Positions 41,022-52,165 are shown, numbered from the stretch's first letter. The stretch: DNA of 64,000 nucleotides from Streptomyces cavernae (GCF_004023625.1 NZ_RPDJ01000001.1:310001-374000), one strand, 5' to 3'. Made by a program: numbers and translations. Notes: a model not told the origin generated them from the letters alone.

Positions 41022-41130
41022 ACCTGAGGAGAGAAATAACTGGAGTGCTCGGTCCGGTTGATCTGATCAGTGCACACGGATATCCGACGCGTCCGTTGAG
41101 TGACGCGCCCCTGACCGATCGGAGGCTGCA

Positions 41131-41277
41131 GTGACCCCGCCCGGATTGCCGAGGGACGGCGCGTCCCCGTCGCCGAGCACGGCGAAGCAGAAGACCGAGC
41201 GCGTCGTACCGCTGTGGGAGGCGGCCAGGGCGCACCACCTGAGCAGCGTGGTGGACGACGGCGGAGGGGCCCGGTGA
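41131..41277 (+). CDS. Possible 48-residue protein with strong ribosome site
   Basis: GGAGG lies five bases before a GTG. The frame gives VTPPGLPRDGASPSPSTAKQ then KTERVVPLWEAARAHHLSSV and a stop. No family is recognisable; the strong Shine-Dalgarno and upstream Crp-type site argue for translation, but composition does not. It may be the surviving start of the broken gene that follows. Confidence 0.3.
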   Translation: MTPPGLPRDGASPSPSTAKQKTERVVPLWEAARAHHLSSVVDDGGGAR

Positions 41278-41409
41278 GCTCGGTCGCCGCCCGCGTCGAT
41301 CGCATCCGCGGCACAGGGCGCGCGCCGGGTCCCAGCCGGGCGGTGCCGGGTCCCAGACGGGCGGTGCCGGACGAGCGGCTGGGGGCCGACGTCGGTACGG
41401 TTCTCGGAC

Positions 41410-41727
41410 GTGCTCTCGGAATCGGGGGCGCCTTCCTTCTGGGCGCAGGACACGAAGCAGGGGGCGTTGCGCCACTTCCCCGTCAAGTACGGCAGCGACC
41501 AGCTGTGGGACCTGGGCACGCCGACCACCGTCGCTTCGTCCGGTTGGGACGCACGGCAGCGGCCCCGGATGGCCGTCGTCGGTGATGTGAACGGCGACGG
41601 AAGCAGCGACGTGGTGACCAGTGACCGTTCCGGTGAGCTGTGGCTGCACCCGGCTGCCGCGGACGGAACCCTGGGCGACCCGACGTCCCTGTCTTCCTCG
41701 GGCTGGAGCGGCGTCGCGTTCTTCTGA
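41410..41727 (+). pseudogene. C-terminal fragment of an FG-GAP/VCBS-repeat protein
   Basis: About 105 codons contain one clear calcium-binding-type repeat, MAVVGDVNGDGSSDVVTSDR followed by SGELWLHP, and the end of a preceding one (FWAQDTKQGALRHFPVK, LGTPTTVASSGWD). The DVNGDGxxDV loop is the hallmark. Full-length relatives are secreted multi-repeat propellers; the rest is missing and there is no signal peptide. Confidence 0.6.
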
Positions 41728-41759
41728 CGCGCCTTCCGGCACCGCCGCGCTCCGGCACC

Positions 41760-41789
41760 GCCGCGCTCCGGCTCCGACCGGAGCGCGGC
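41760..41789 (+). terminator. Hairpin terminator after the FG-GAP fragment
   Basis: GCCGCGCTCCGG-CTCCGA-CCGGAGCGCGGC, a perfect 12-bp stem with six-base loop. Two tandem copies of GGCACCGCCGCGCTCC overlap its left arm. Confidence 0.6.
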
Positions 41790-41871
41790 AGAGGCCCGGC
41801 GGCGGGCTGACTCCACCATGGAGCAAGGGCGTCCCAGAGCGGCCCGCCCTCGTCATCGGACGCCGCCTTCC

Positions 41872-43276
41872 CGATGTGTCGACGAAGCCGACTTCCACCC
41901 CAGCTGGCACCACCTGATGCGGGTGGCGGTCGACGCGGGCCTCGCGGGCGCCCCCTGGGCCGACGACCGGCCCGGTGCCATGTCGCGCGCACCGCGGGCG
42001 CCCTGGTGTGGGGACACACCGAGGCAGGCCACACCTGCCCGACGTCGATGACGTACGCGGCCGTACCCGTGTTGCGCCGGCAGCCTGAGCTGGCCGCCGT
42101 GTACGAACCCCTGCTCACCAGCCGGGAGTACGACCCCGGTCTGCGGGCGCCCACCGAGAAGCGTGGGCTGCTCGCCGGGATGGGAATGACCGAGAAGCAG
42201 GGCGGCAGCGACGTACGGACGAACACCACAACGGCCACGCCCAGCGCCGAGCCCGGCGTCTACACCCTGCGCGGGCACAAGTGGTTCACGTCGGCGCCCA
42301 TGTGCGACCTGTTCCTCGTGCTCGCCCAGGCACCCGGCGGCCTGTCCTGCTTCCTGCTGCCGCGGGTGCTGCCCCGACGTAAGCCGCAACACCTTCCGCA
42401 TCCAGCGGCTCAAGGACGCTGGGCAACCGCTCCAACGCCTCCTCGGAGCCGGAGTTCGACGGCACCGTCGCCTGGCGCGTCGGGCCCGAGGGCCAAGGCG
42501 TGAAGACCATCATCGAAATGGTCAACTACACCCGGCTCGACTGTGTGATGGGTTCGGCGGCGCTGATGCGCAAGACGCTCGTCGAAGCAGGCCACCATGT
42601 GCGCCACCGCAGCGCCTTCGGCACGCGGTTGCTCGACCAGCCCCTGATGCGCAACGTCCTGGCCGATCTCGCCCTCGAGTCCGAAGCGGCCACCACTCTC
42701 ACCCTCCGGCTGGCCGGCGCGGCAGACCGGGCGGTGCGAGGGGACGACGGCGAGCGGATGTTCCGCCGGATCGCCACCGCCGTCGGCAAGTACTGGGTGA
42801 CCAAACGGGGCCCGGCCTTCACCGCGGAGGCCCTGGAGTGCCTGGGCGGCAACGGCTACGTCGAGGAGTCGGGAATGCCCCGCCACTACCGGGAGGCCCC
42901 CCTGCTGTCGATCTGGGAGGGCTCGGGCAACGTCAACGCCCTCGACGTACTGCGGGCGCTGACCCGGGAGCCCGCCACCGCCGACGCGTTGTTCGCCGAA
43001 CTCGCCCTCGCCCGCGGCGCGGACGCCCGGCTCGATGCGGCCGTGGCCCGGCTGAAGGACGGGCTGCGCGAGGCCGACCAGACGGGTGCCCGACGCATGG
43101 TGGAGCGGATGGCCCTGACCCTGCAGGCCTCCCCGCTGGTCCGGCACGCCCCGGCCGAGGCGGCCGACGCCTTCTGCGCGACCCGGCTCGGCGGCGACTG
43201 GGGACACGCCTTCGGTACCCTCCCGCGCTCCGCCGAACTGGACAGGATCCTCGGGCGCGCGCTGCCGGTCGGCTGA
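41872..43276 (+). pseudogene. Decayed AidB-like acyl-CoA dehydrogenase family gene
   Basis: The pieces in order are VDEADFHPSWHHLMRVAVDA in one frame; ALVWGHTEAGHTCPTSMTYA to GGLSCFLLPRVL in a second after a shift near 42010; NTFRIQRLKD in a third near 42390; and from GNRSNASSEPEFDGT (42420) onward a long intact frame with YTRLDCVMGSAALMR, PLMRNVLADLALESEAATTL, ALECLGGNGYVEESGMPRHY, REAPLLSIWEGSGNVNALDV and AFCATRLGGDWGHAFGTLP. These are landmark segments of the AidB branch (DNA-alkylation response flavoproteins). The first 100 or so residues are absent. The 3' half still has a start candidate (42500) but would lack the flavin and substrate pocket. Confidence 0.8.
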
Positions 43277-43302
43277 CCCTTTACGGCGCATGGCTGGGGC
43301 TC

Positions 43303-43463
43303 ATGCTCGTCGTACGCGCAGATCGACGGCGGCCGTGGGCAGCTCGGTATTCATGGCGCTCGCTCCGGGTACGGTCGCCGGACTGGTGCCCTCGTGGCTG
43401 ACGGGATGGCAGGCCGGTCACTGGTGGCTCGCCGCCCGGCTGCCGGGCGGCGTCAATCAGTGA
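43303..43463 (+). pseudogene. N-terminal scrap of a membrane methyltransferase-like protein (possible)
   Basis: RSTAAVGSSVFMALAPGTVA then GLVPSWLTGWQAG recalls the first helix of isoprenylcysteine carboxyl methyltransferase-family proteins, where APGTVAGLVP is usual. The frame stops at 43461 and nothing continues it. Confidence 0.35.
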
Positions 43464-43514
43464 TCGGCCCGGTCGCGCAGCGCACGGCTGAGTCGATGCC
43501 CCTACGAGCGCGGG

Positions 43515-43856
43515 TCAGAACGGAGCGCCGCCGAACGCGATCTCGTTTCCGTCCGGATCCTGGTACGTCACCTTGCGCACACCATTGGAGTAGGTCTCGC
43601 GAGTCCGGGGATCCAGCCCCCGATCGGAGATCCCTGCGACGCGGGTGTCGAGGTCGTCGACGAAGACGGTGTTCAAGGCGTGGCCGGCGTGCCCGGGCCG
43701 ATGCTCGATGTAGACATACCGATGTTCCGCCAGCTCCCACACGGCCTCCTTGTCGTTCGGGATGAACGCCGGCGGGGAGCCGAGCAGCCGCTCGTACCAA
43801 GCCAGCGCCGATGCGATGTCACTGACGGGGATGCCTGCGAATAGGTCGACGGCCAT
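43515..43856 (-). CDS. VOC (glyoxalase/bleomycin-resistance fold) protein
   Basis: A 113-residue single-module VOC protein: LFAGIPVSDIASALAWYERL at the start and VRKVTYQDPDGNEIAFGG at the end, with the paired beta-alpha-beta halves between (VWELAEHRYVYIEHRPGHAG, LNTVFVDDLDTRVAGI). The family covers glyoxalase, dioxygenases and drug-binding proteins; this one keeps a late DPDGNEI motif whose glutamate is a possible metal ligand. Start at the ATG giving MAVDLF; the longer frame is shadow. It is a lone gene, divergent from gdhA. Confidence 0.85.
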   Translation of the reverse strand: MAVDLFAGIPVSDIASALAWYERLLGSPPAFIPNDKEAVWELAEHRYVYIEHRPGHAGHALNTVFVDDLDTRVAGISDRGLDPRTRETYSNGVRKVTYQDPDGNEIAFGGAPF

Positions 43857-43869
43857 GCCGACATGGTAG

Positions 43870-45519
<1,650 letters not shown>

Positions 45520-45589
45520 GCAGGGGCTCTCTCGCGACTCTGCGGCCGACGACGGCGTCGTGTGACAGTGCGGCGCCCCCAGGTACACA

Positions 45590-45626
45590 AAGCGGCGGGA
45601 GCCGAGGCCGGTCTCTCCCGCCGCTT
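45590..45626. terminator. Bidirectional terminator between gdhA and the oxidoreductase gene
   Basis: AAGCGGCGGGAG and CTCCCGCCGCTT form a perfect 12-bp stem around a 13-base loop, with A and T at the outer ends, between two convergent genes. Confidence 0.8.
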
Positions 45627-45669
45627 ACGTCCGGGTGCGGACGGCCGGGTCAGCCGACGGGCGCGGGGG

Positions 45670-46743
45670 TCAGCCGACCGGGGCGGGCCGCTCGCAGGTG
45701 GTGGTCACCGTGAGGCTCCGGCCCTCGCGCGCGGCGTCCAGCAGCGTGAGCATCACGTCCAGGACGTGCTCGGCGAGTTCCGCGGAGGCCAGGTGCGGGC
45801 GCCCGGCAGCCAGGGCGTCGGCCAGGTCGGCCAGACCGATGCCACGCCCCGCGTGTTCGTGGCCGGCGGACACCGGCAGTGACTGCCAGCCGGGGGAGCG
45901 GACCGACCACAACTGCACTGGACCGTCGAAGGTGTTGGGGTCCGGCAGCGACAACGACCCCTCCGTGCCGTGCACTTCGATCCTGGGCAGGTGGGCGGCG
46001 TGGATGTCGAAGCTCATCAGCAGCGTCGACAACGCGCCGCTCGCGTGGTGCAGGACCCCGGTGACGTGAGTGTCGACCTCGACGGCGAAACGCTGCCCTG
46101 CCCTGGGGCCGTCGCCTATCTCACGCTCGGTTCGGGGCGCCGAAGCCGCGCCGGTCACCTTGGCCACCGGGCCGAGCAGATGGACCAGGGCCGAGATGTA
46201 GTACGGGCCCATGTCGAGAAGGGGGCCGCCGCCGGGGCGGTAGTAGAACTCGGGGTCCGGGTGCCATGCCTCAGGGCCGGGGGTGGCCATGAAGGCGGTT
46301 GCGGCGACCGGGGTGCCGATCAGTCCGTCGTCCATGGCCTTGCGGCCGGTCTGGGTACCGGTGCCGAGCACGGTGTCCGGCGCGCAACCGACCCGGACGC
46401 CCGCCCGACGCGCGGCGGCGAGCACGGCGGTGGCCTCCTCGCGGGTTGCGGCCAGTGGCTTCTCGCCGTAGACGTGTTTGCCGGCGGCAGTCGCCGCCAG
46501 TGCCACCTGTGCGTGGACGGCCGGAATCGTCAGGTTGAGTACGGCGTCCACGTCGTCACGGGCGAGCAGGCCTTCGAGGTCGCCGACGGCCTCCGCTCCG
46601 GCCGCGGCGGCCGCCTCCTTGGCCCGGAAGGGGTCCAGGTCCGTCACAGCGGTCAGCCGCACATTGCCCAACCTGGCCAGTGTTGCCAGGTACTGGCCGC
46701 TGATCTTGCCCGCGCCGACCATGCCGACCCGCAGCGGTGTCAC
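45670..46743 (-). CDS. Gfo/Idh/MocA-family oxidoreductase
   Basis: A 357-residue NAD(P)-dependent sugar oxidoreductase. The Rossmann part begins VTPLRVGMVGAGKISGQYLA and includes VDAVLNLTIPAVHAQVALAA and GKHVYGEKPLA with the catalytic lysine. The C-terminal alpha/beta domain has PEFYYRPGGGPLLDMGPYYI, where the D-M-G-x-Y region carries the catalytic residues, and IEVHGTEGSLSLPDPNTFDG. The start is a GTG overlapping the ThuA stop (GTGA), so the two are translated together; the far longer open frame upstream is not coding. With ThuA it would oxidise a sugar or a disaccharide at the 3-position, a common pairing. Confidence 0.92.
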   Translation of the reverse strand: MTPLRVGMVGAGKISGQYLATLARLGNVRLTAVTDLDPFRAKEAAAAAGAEAVGDLEGLLARDDVDAVLNLTIPAVHAQVALAATAAGKHVYGEKPLAATREEATAVLAAARRAGVRVGCAPDTVLGTGTQTGRKAMDDGLIGTPVAATAFMATPGPEAWHPDPEFYYRPGGGPLLDMGPYYISALVHLLGPVAKVTGAASAPRTEREIGDGPRAGQRFAVEVDTHVTGVLHHASGALSTLLMSFDIHAAHLPRIEVHGTEGSLSLPDPNTFDGPVQLWSVRSPGWQSLPVSAGHEHAGRGIGLADLADALAAGRPHLASAELAEHVLDVMLTLLDAAREGRSLTVTTTCERPAPVG

Positions 46744-47408
46744 CGGCTCGCCCACAGCAGCCCCCGTTCGGTGAGGGTAAGGACCTCGGGTATGTCGAAG
46801 TCGTCGGTCTTGTGGCCGATCGCGGAAACGAACACCTTCCCGGCGCCGTAGGTCCTGGTCCACACGGTCGGCATGACGACGGCATGGTCCCGCTGCCCGT
46901 CGGCCGGGAAAGTGGTGGTGGCGAGCACGTCGATGTCGGGATCGGTGGCGACCCAGTACTGCTCGGTGTGGACGGCGAAGTCCGCCAGTCCCTCGATGAC
47001 CGGGTGGCCTGCCCGCTCGGGGACCAGGTGCACCGTGTGGTCGACGAACCCGGGCGGATGCATGAGGAACTGACCACCCGTCAACAGTTGGTACTCCAGG
47101 TTGCCGCGGAAGGAGTCGATGACGCCGCCGTGCCAGCCGGCGAATCCGGTGCCTGCCCGGACCGCGGCCGCGAGCTTGCGGGACTGCCCGGGGGTTATCT
47201 CGCCCATGGTCCAGCACTGGACGATCAGGTCGGTGGCGGCGAGCGCGTCCTCGTCGTCGTAGACGTTCAGCGACTCGGCGGTGTCGACGACGAAGCCGTG
47301 CTCCTTGAGTAATGGCAGGAACCGGTCGGTGATCTCCATCGGCGAGTGGCCCTCCCAACCGCCGCGGACCACCAGGGCCCGCCGTGTTGGAGGTGAGGCG
47401 TTGGTCAT
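46740..47408 (-). CDS. ThuA-like protein (trehalose-utilisation family)
   Basis: A 222-residue glutamine-amidotransferase-fold protein: ALVVRGGWEGHSPMEITDRF, LIVQCWTMGEITPGQSRKLA, GTGFAGWHGGVIDSFRGNLE, YQLLTGGQFLMHPPG and HTEQYWVATDPDIDVLATTT. ThuA proteins act with ThuB-type dehydrogenases on 3-keto-glycosides. It is the first gene of a two-gene operon with the Gfo/Idh protein. Start at the ATG in MTNASPPTRRALVVRGG; the next in-frame ATG upstream lacks a ribosome site. Confidence 0.92.
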   Translation of the reverse strand: MTNASPPTRRALVVRGGWEGHSPMEITDRFLPLLKEHGFVVDTAESLNVYDDEDALAATDLIVQCWTMGEITPGQSRKLAAAVRAGTGFAGWHGGVIDSFRGNLEYQLLTGGQFLMHPPGFVDHTVHLVPERAGHPVIEGLADFAVHTEQYWVATDPDIDVLATTTFPADGQRDHAVVMPTVWTRTYGAGKVFVSAIGHKTDDFDIPEVLTLTERGLLWASR

Positions 47409-47761
47409 GACGGTTGCACACTCCCATCGATTCTTCGCGGGCAAGGCCCAACGGCCCCACGTTCGTGGGTAGTTCCATCACTGCCCGGTCGGCGATCCAC
47501 CGATCCCGACGAAGCTGAAGTAATTGGGAGGATGGTGAACAGGTGACCAGCCGACTGCCGCCAAGTGCCGCCGACGGCCGAGTAGTTGCAGGGGTGAGCC
47601 CGCGCACCGACCGGGTAGGCCGTTCCTCGCCGGTGACGTGCCCGGCCGGACGGGATGAGGTGAGCGATGAGGTTCTTCGACGTCGGCGAGACTGTTGTAC
47701 GGCGCGATGTCCACAGCAGTGGACGGGTGTGGAGCGAGCAGGCCCTCCGAGTCGTCGCCGA

Positions 47762-47989
47762 CGTGATGTCGACGCCGGTGACGCGGTGTCCTGCGGCCAC
47801 GAGGTCGCGTACGACCGGCACCCCACTGCCGCAGCCGAGATCCAGCACTCTGCTGCCCTCAGCAAGCCTGGCGTTCAGGCCGGCAAGCCAGGGCTGGTAC
47901 TTCGTGTCGGAGTCGTATGCCTCGTCATACCGGACTGATAGCGCGTCATATCCACGCCGAACCAGGTCTTTTGGATCCTCAACAGTCAT
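47762..47989 (-). pseudogene. N-terminal fragment of a SAM-dependent methyltransferase
   Basis: 76 codons read a good class I start: MTVEDPKDLVRRGYDALSVR, LNARLAEGSRVLDLGCGSGV (motif I) and VVRDLVAAGHRVTGVDI (motif II). After VDIT the sequence degenerates and no other frame restores the rest of the domain. The 47409-47761 stretch between it and ThuA contains no other recognisable gene. Confidence 0.7.
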
Positions 47990-48164
47990 GATCAGGACGC
48001 TAACGCCCTTGATCTGCGCCCAGCGAACCATTTTCGCCGTCCAGCGGGGAACCTGACCCCCTAGCCGCAGGCGCTTACAAAGCGAAGACCACGACTGTGA
48101 CCCGCGGGCGAAGGGCTGCCGAGGTACATATCACGGATGCGGTGCCACACCGTTCCATGGTGGG

Positions 48165-49019
48165 ATGCGCCGCATGAGTGACTCGCTGCGTGCCCGGATC
48201 GAGGAGTACTACGCCACCGTGCCGTTGTTGTTCGCTGACGCCGAAGAGTTCGGTTCGTTGCGGCTGTTCGTGCGAAGGAAGCAAGGTGCCCCGTATTACG
48301 GCGGTCCCAGCCATGCTCAGCCCACTGCGGCGGAAGCCTCGGACGTGTCCGCCGGTGACATCGCCCGGGTGCGGGCCCGGCAGCGCGAACTCGGTGTGGC
48401 GGAGGCCTTCGAGTGGCTCGCCGAGGCGGCGCCCACGCTGCGGGCCCGCATCGCGGCCGCCGGCCTCACAGTGGCGGAACGCCCGCTGATGGCTCTGGAT
48501 CCGCGCCGGCAGGTCAGCCCTCAGCCGGTACCGGAAGGCGTGACGCTCCGTGCGCTGAGGGCCGACGATCCCGCGTTGCCCGCAGCCCTGGCCCTGCCGC
48601 GCCTGGCTTTCGCCGAGGCGGGCACTGCGGTGGGCCCGGCGGGCCGCAAGGAGTTGTCGGCGGTGGCCGAGGAACTGACCGAGGACGGCACTGTGGCAAC
48701 GATCCGCCCCACCATCCGCGCCGGGCACAAGACACTCATCGCCGCCCTGGCCTCGGACGGCACCCCGCTGGCCGTCGGCCACTACCACCCGGCGAACGGC
48801 ACCACCGAGATCGGCGGCATCGGCACCCTTCCCACCGTCCGCCGCCAGGGCTTGGCCGCCGCCGTCACGACGGCCCTGGTCACCCATGCGCGCGGCCACG
48901 GGGTGAATACCGTCTTCCTCGCCTACGCAGAGGACGCCGTCGCCCGCATCTACTCACGCCTGGGTTTCCGCCCCGCCGCCACCACCCTCCTGATCGCCAA
49001 CCAACCCGCGCGCATGTAG
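48165..49019 (+). CDS. GNAT-family N-acetyltransferase
   Basis: A 284-residue protein. The first half (RIEEYYATVPLLFADAEEFG, LFVRRKQGAPYYGGPSH, FEWLAEAAPTLRARIAAAGL) is a degenerate acetyltransferase-like domain, and the second half (about 130-280) a normal GNAT with AVGHYHPANGTTEIGGIGTL, PTVRRQGLAAAVTTALVTHA (acetyl-CoA loop) and IYSRLGFRPAATTLLIA. The double layout fits tandem-GNAT proteins of Streptomyces. ATG codons at 48165 and 48174 are both possible. Substrate cannot be told. Single gene, convergent with the sugar ABC operon. Confidence 0.87.
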   Translation: MRRMSDSLRARIEEYYATVPLLFADAEEFGSLRLFVRRKQGAPYYGGPSHAQPTAAEASDVSAGDIARVRARQRELGVAEAFEWLAEAAPTLRARIAAAGLTVAERPLMALDPRRQVSPQPVPEGVTLRALRADDPALPAALALPRLAFAEAGTAVGPAGRKELSAVAEELTEDGTVATIRPTIRAGHKTLIAALASDGTPLAVGHYHPANGTTEIGGIGTLPTVRRQGLAAAVTTALVTHARGHGVNTVFLAYAEDAVARIYSRLGFRPAATTLLIANQPARM

Positions 49020-49105
49020 GCCCGCCGGCCGGGACGGGCGCCGGGGTGCGCGAGGGACGGCGGCCGGCATTTGTGTCTTCCCCGACTGCCTGCGCAGAGC
49101 GCGGC

Positions 49106-49933
49106 TCACCCCTTCATCGCTCCCTGGAGCAGTCCTGCCACGAAGCTCCGCTGGAAGACGACGAAGAGGATCAGGATGGGGAGCATCACGATGATCGTGC
49201 CCGCCGCCAGGGTGGGGATGTCCGTGCTGTTCTGGCCCACGAAGAAGCCGAGTCCGGCGGGGGCCGTGTGCTTGGTGGTGTCCTGGATGAGGACCAGTAC
49301 CAGCAGGAACTGGTTCCACGACCACATGAAGACGAGCAGACCGAGTGTCATCAGGGACGGTCGGGCCAGCGGCAGCAGGATCCTCAGCAGGATCGTGGCC
49401 GACGAGGCACCGTCGATGCGTGCCGCCTCCACCAGCGACGCGGGCGTGGACTGGAAGTGGGTGCGCATCCAGAACACGCTGAACGGCATGAACAGTGCGA
49501 TCTCCACCAGGATCACGCCCAGGTACGAGTTGGTCAGTCCGAGCCCCCGCAGGTCGAAGTAGAGGGGGACGACGATCAGTTCGACCGGGATGGTGAGGCC
49601 GGCGACGAAGAAGGCCGCGACTGCGTTGCCGCCCGGGAGCCGCGCCGTGCCCAGCGCGTAGCCCGCCAGCGTGGCGAGGACCAGGGAGGCGGGGACGACA
49701 CCGAGCGCGATGGTGATGCTGTGGCGGATCAGGTCGGAGAAGCCGGCCACCGACCACGCCCGTTCGTAGTTGTCCCAGCTCCACCGCTCGGGCCAGGTCA
49801 GCCCCACCACCGGCGTGCCCGCGGGCTGCAGGGAGGCCAGGAAGACACTCAGGAACGGCATCACGACGGCGATCGCCATGACCGTCAGGAGCGCGTATCC
49901 CGACCAGCGTTCCGGTCGCGTGGCGGTGTTCAT
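49106..49933 (-). CDS. Carbohydrate ABC transporter permease (MalG/DasC-like)
   Basis: A 275-residue permease with six predicted helices; the EAA loop is EAARIDGASSATILLRILLP (about 175-194) and the ending FVAGLLQGAMKG is typical of MalG-type partners. It forms the channel with the MalF-like protein whose stop overlaps its ATG by four bases. No ATPase gene is nearby; in Streptomyces such CUT1 systems normally borrow the shared MsiK ATPase. Membership of the GlcNAc-related locus is inferred from the GH89 and GntR genes next door. Confidence 0.93.
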   Translation of the reverse strand: MNTATRPERWSGYALLTVMAIAVVMPFLSVFLASLQPAGTPVVGLTWPERWSWDNYERAWSVAGFSDLIRHSITIALGVVPASLVLATLAGYALGTARLPGGNAVAAFFVAGLTIPVELIVVPLYFDLRGLGLTNSYLGVILVEIALFMPFSVFWMRTHFQSTPASLVEAARIDGASSATILLRILLPLARPSLMTLGLLVFMWSWNQFLLVLVLIQDTTKHTAPAGLGFFVGQNSTDIPTLAAGTIIVMLPILILFVVFQRSFVAGLLQGAMKG

Positions 49934-50829
49934 GACTCCGACCTCGACAGACGGTTGATGAGGTAGACGATCAGAAGGATGAGAAAGCCCAGGACGACCG
50001 CCAGGGCCGCGGCGAGCCCTACCTTGCCCTCGGAGAACGCCAGTCGGTACACGAGCAGACCAGGGACCGTGGTCTGCTCGCCGGGGCCGCCGTTCGTCGT
50101 CACGTACACGATGTCGAAGCTGGCGAGGGCGGCCACCGTGGTCACGGTCATGGCGATGGCGAGCTCGCCGCGCAGATGCGGCAGTGTGACGGAGACGAAC
50201 TCCCGGACAGGACCGGCCCCGTCGATCCGGGCCGCTTCGTAGAGGCTGGGATCAACCTTCTGCACACCGCTGAGGAAGAGCATCATGCACAGGCCGCTCA
50301 GCACCCACGTGCCCACGAGCCCGACGGCGATCAGCGCTGCGCTGAAGTCGCCCAGCCACGCCCGCGTGACGCCGTCCAGACCGACCGCGCCCAACGCCTG
50401 GTTCACCAGCCCGTCGTCCCCGTACAGCCAGCGCCAGGTCACCCCCACGGCGACGAGCGGAACGACCTGCGGCAGCATGAAGAGGAACCGGTACGCCCCC
50501 ATGCCGGGCCGCCGGTGACGGGCCAGCAGGCCGGTCATGGCGAGGCCGAGCACGATGGGCACGAAGGAGAAGAACACCACCAGCACCAGGGCGTTGAACA
50601 CGGACCGGCGCAGGATGGGGTCCTGCAGGATCTCCTGGTAGTTGCCGAGGCCGACCCAGTCGCCGAGCGTGACGCCGTCCCACTCGAAGAGGGAGAGATA
50701 CGCTGTGTGCAGGGCGGGCAGCACCGCGAACGCGAGGTAGACGGCGAGGGCGGGCAGCACGTACACGTAGCCGCGATACGGACTGCGCCCGCGGCCGCTC
50801 GCCGGCTGGACCCGCGGCCTACTGCGCAT
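49930..50829 (-). CDS. Carbohydrate ABC transporter permease (MalF/DasB-like)
   Basis: A 299-residue permease: PYRGYVYVLPALAVYLAFAV is the usual N-terminal helix, LFEWDGVTLGDWVGLGNYQE the family periplasmic segment, EAARIDGAGPVREFVSVTLP the EAA loop, and TNGGPGEQTTVPGLLVYRLA the late signature. Overlaps the binding-protein gene by 11 bases and the next permease by four, so all three are co-translated. Confidence 0.93.
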   Translation of the reverse strand: MRSRPRVQPASGRGRSPYRGYVYVLPALAVYLAFAVLPALHTAYLSLFEWDGVTLGDWVGLGNYQEILQDPILRRSVFNALVLVVFFSFVPIVLGLAMTGLLARHRRPGMGAYRFLFMLPQVVPLVAVGVTWRWLYGDDGLVNQALGAVGLDGVTRAWLGDFSAALIAVGLVGTWVLSGLCMMLFLSGVQKVDPSLYEAARIDGAGPVREFVSVTLPHLRGELAIAMTVTTVAALASFDIVYVTTNGGPGEQTTVPGLLVYRLAFSEGKVGLAAALAVVLGFLILLIVYLINRLSRSES

Positions 50830-52165
50830 GATGTTCCTCCCACTCGTCCTGAAGTGAGTCGAGGTAGTCGGCGGGCTCGACGCGGTCCGCGATGAGCTTC
50901 TGGACGCCGGAGCGCAGCCGGTCGAGCATGGCCGGAGCGGCGAAGTCGGGGAACGTCGTGATCCCGTCGTCGGCGACGGCCCGCCGATGGCCCTCCGCGA
51001 TGTCGGCGAGGACGCCTTCCGGCTTCGCCACGGCCTTCGGGTTGGCCGGCAGGAAACCGTTGTCGCTGATGATCTGGCCGGCTTCGGGCGAGGTCAGGAA
51101 GTCGAGGAACGCGCCTGCCGCCTCGGGGTGTTCGGTGCGGGACGAGATGGCGTAGGAGACGCTGAAGCCCGAGGCCACGGTGCGGGCTGAGGCCCGTACG
51201 CCCGGCATCGGGAAGAAGCCGACGTTGTCCTTCATGGCGGTCGCCAACTGCCCCGCCGCCCAGTTGCCGTTGATCAGGAAGACACTGTCGCCCTTGGCGA
51301 ACTGGGCGGTGGAGTCGACCTGTGCGGTGCCGTTGGCGGACTCGTTGTAGTAGCCCTTGCGGCTCCACTCGATGACCAGCTCGCTCGCGGTGATCCCGGC
51401 GGGCTTCTCGATGGTGGCGCCCTTGGCACCGTTGACCCAGTCCCAGTAGTCGTCGGTGGGCATGGTCTGGTTGAGGAGGGCGGCCCACAGGTGCAGCCCG
51501 CTGGAGTCGAGCGCGCCCACGCCGAGCGGTGTCAGGCCCGCCTCCTTGGCCGCTGCGAGCTGGTCCTCGAACTCCGCCAGAGTCCTGGGCGGAGAGTCGA
51601 TCCCGGCCCGCTCGGCGAGCTCCTTGTTGTAATAGATGCCGGTCATCGACAGGCCGGCCGGGACCCCGAACAGGGCGCGACCTCCGGTGGTCTCACTGGT
51701 CCGCCCCGCGGTGAGCTGGTCCATGCTGACCGGGGGAACGGCCTCGTCCCAGCCGTACGCCTCCCGGTAGGGCGCGAGATCGAGGATGTGGCCGTCCGCT
51801 GCCAGGTCGGTCATGCCGACGGCGTACTGCGCGATGTCGGGGGCGGTGTCGGAGGTCATGGTGAGCTTCAGGTTCTGGACGTAGTCCGAGAACGTTTTGT
51901 ACTGCGGCTCGATTCTGATGTTGGGGTGGTCCTTCTCGAACGCGGCGATCAGCGCGTCGACCATCAGGGGGGCATCGGCGAACTGCAGACGCAGGGTGAT
52001 GTCCTCACCCGGCACGGCGGTCGAGGACGGCACGCTGCGTGGCCCCGGCTCCGCGGCCGCGCTGCCGGGAGTCAGGGCGTCGCAGGCGGTGAGCGGCAGC
52101 ACGAGCGCGACGGACGATGCCGCCGCCGCGACCCGGCGGCGCACCCGGTGCGTCCTGTCCATCAT
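50819..52165 (-). CDS. Carbohydrate ABC transporter substrate-binding lipoprotein
   Basis: A 448-residue family-1 extracellular binding protein. The signal is a lipoprotein one (RRRVAAAASSVALVLPLTAC). ITLRLQFADAPLMVDALIAA, FEKDHPNIRIEPQYKTFSDY, PAGLSMTGIYYNKELAERAG and FAKGDSVFLINGNWAAGQLA are typical of sugar-binding members. It should deliver an oligosaccharide to the two permeases. The ABC genes lead away from the GH89 gene; the 772-bp gap contains no other supported gene. ATG at 52165 or 52162. Confidence 0.93.
   Translation of the reverse strand: MMDRTHRVRRRVAAAASSVALVLPLTACDALTPGSAAAEPGPRSVPSSTAVPGEDITLRLQFADAPLMVDALIAAFEKDHPNIRIEPQYKTFSDYVQNLKLTMTSDTAPDIAQYAVGMTDLAADGHILDLAPYREAYGWDEAVPPVSMDQLTAGRTSETTGGRALFGVPAGLSMTGIYYNKELAERAGIDSPPRTLAEFEDQLAAAKEAGLTPLGVGALDSSGLHLWAALLNQTMPTDDYWDWVNGAKGATIEKPAGITASELVIEWSRKGYYNESANGTAQVDSTAQFAKGDSVFLINGNWAAGQLATAMKDNVGFFPMPGVRASARTVASGFSVSYAISSRTEHPEAAGAFLDFLTSPEAGQIISDNGFLPANPKAVAKPEGVLADIAEGHRRAVADDGITTFPDFAAPAMLDRLRSGVQKLIADRVEPADYLDSLQDEWEEHHAQ

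Noticed and set aside
45670..47865. A single 731-codon fused protein covering the oxidoreductase and upstream DNA
   Set aside because: The frame runs antisense to nothing real and passes through ThuA in another frame; a GTGA overlap gives the true start of the oxidoreductase.
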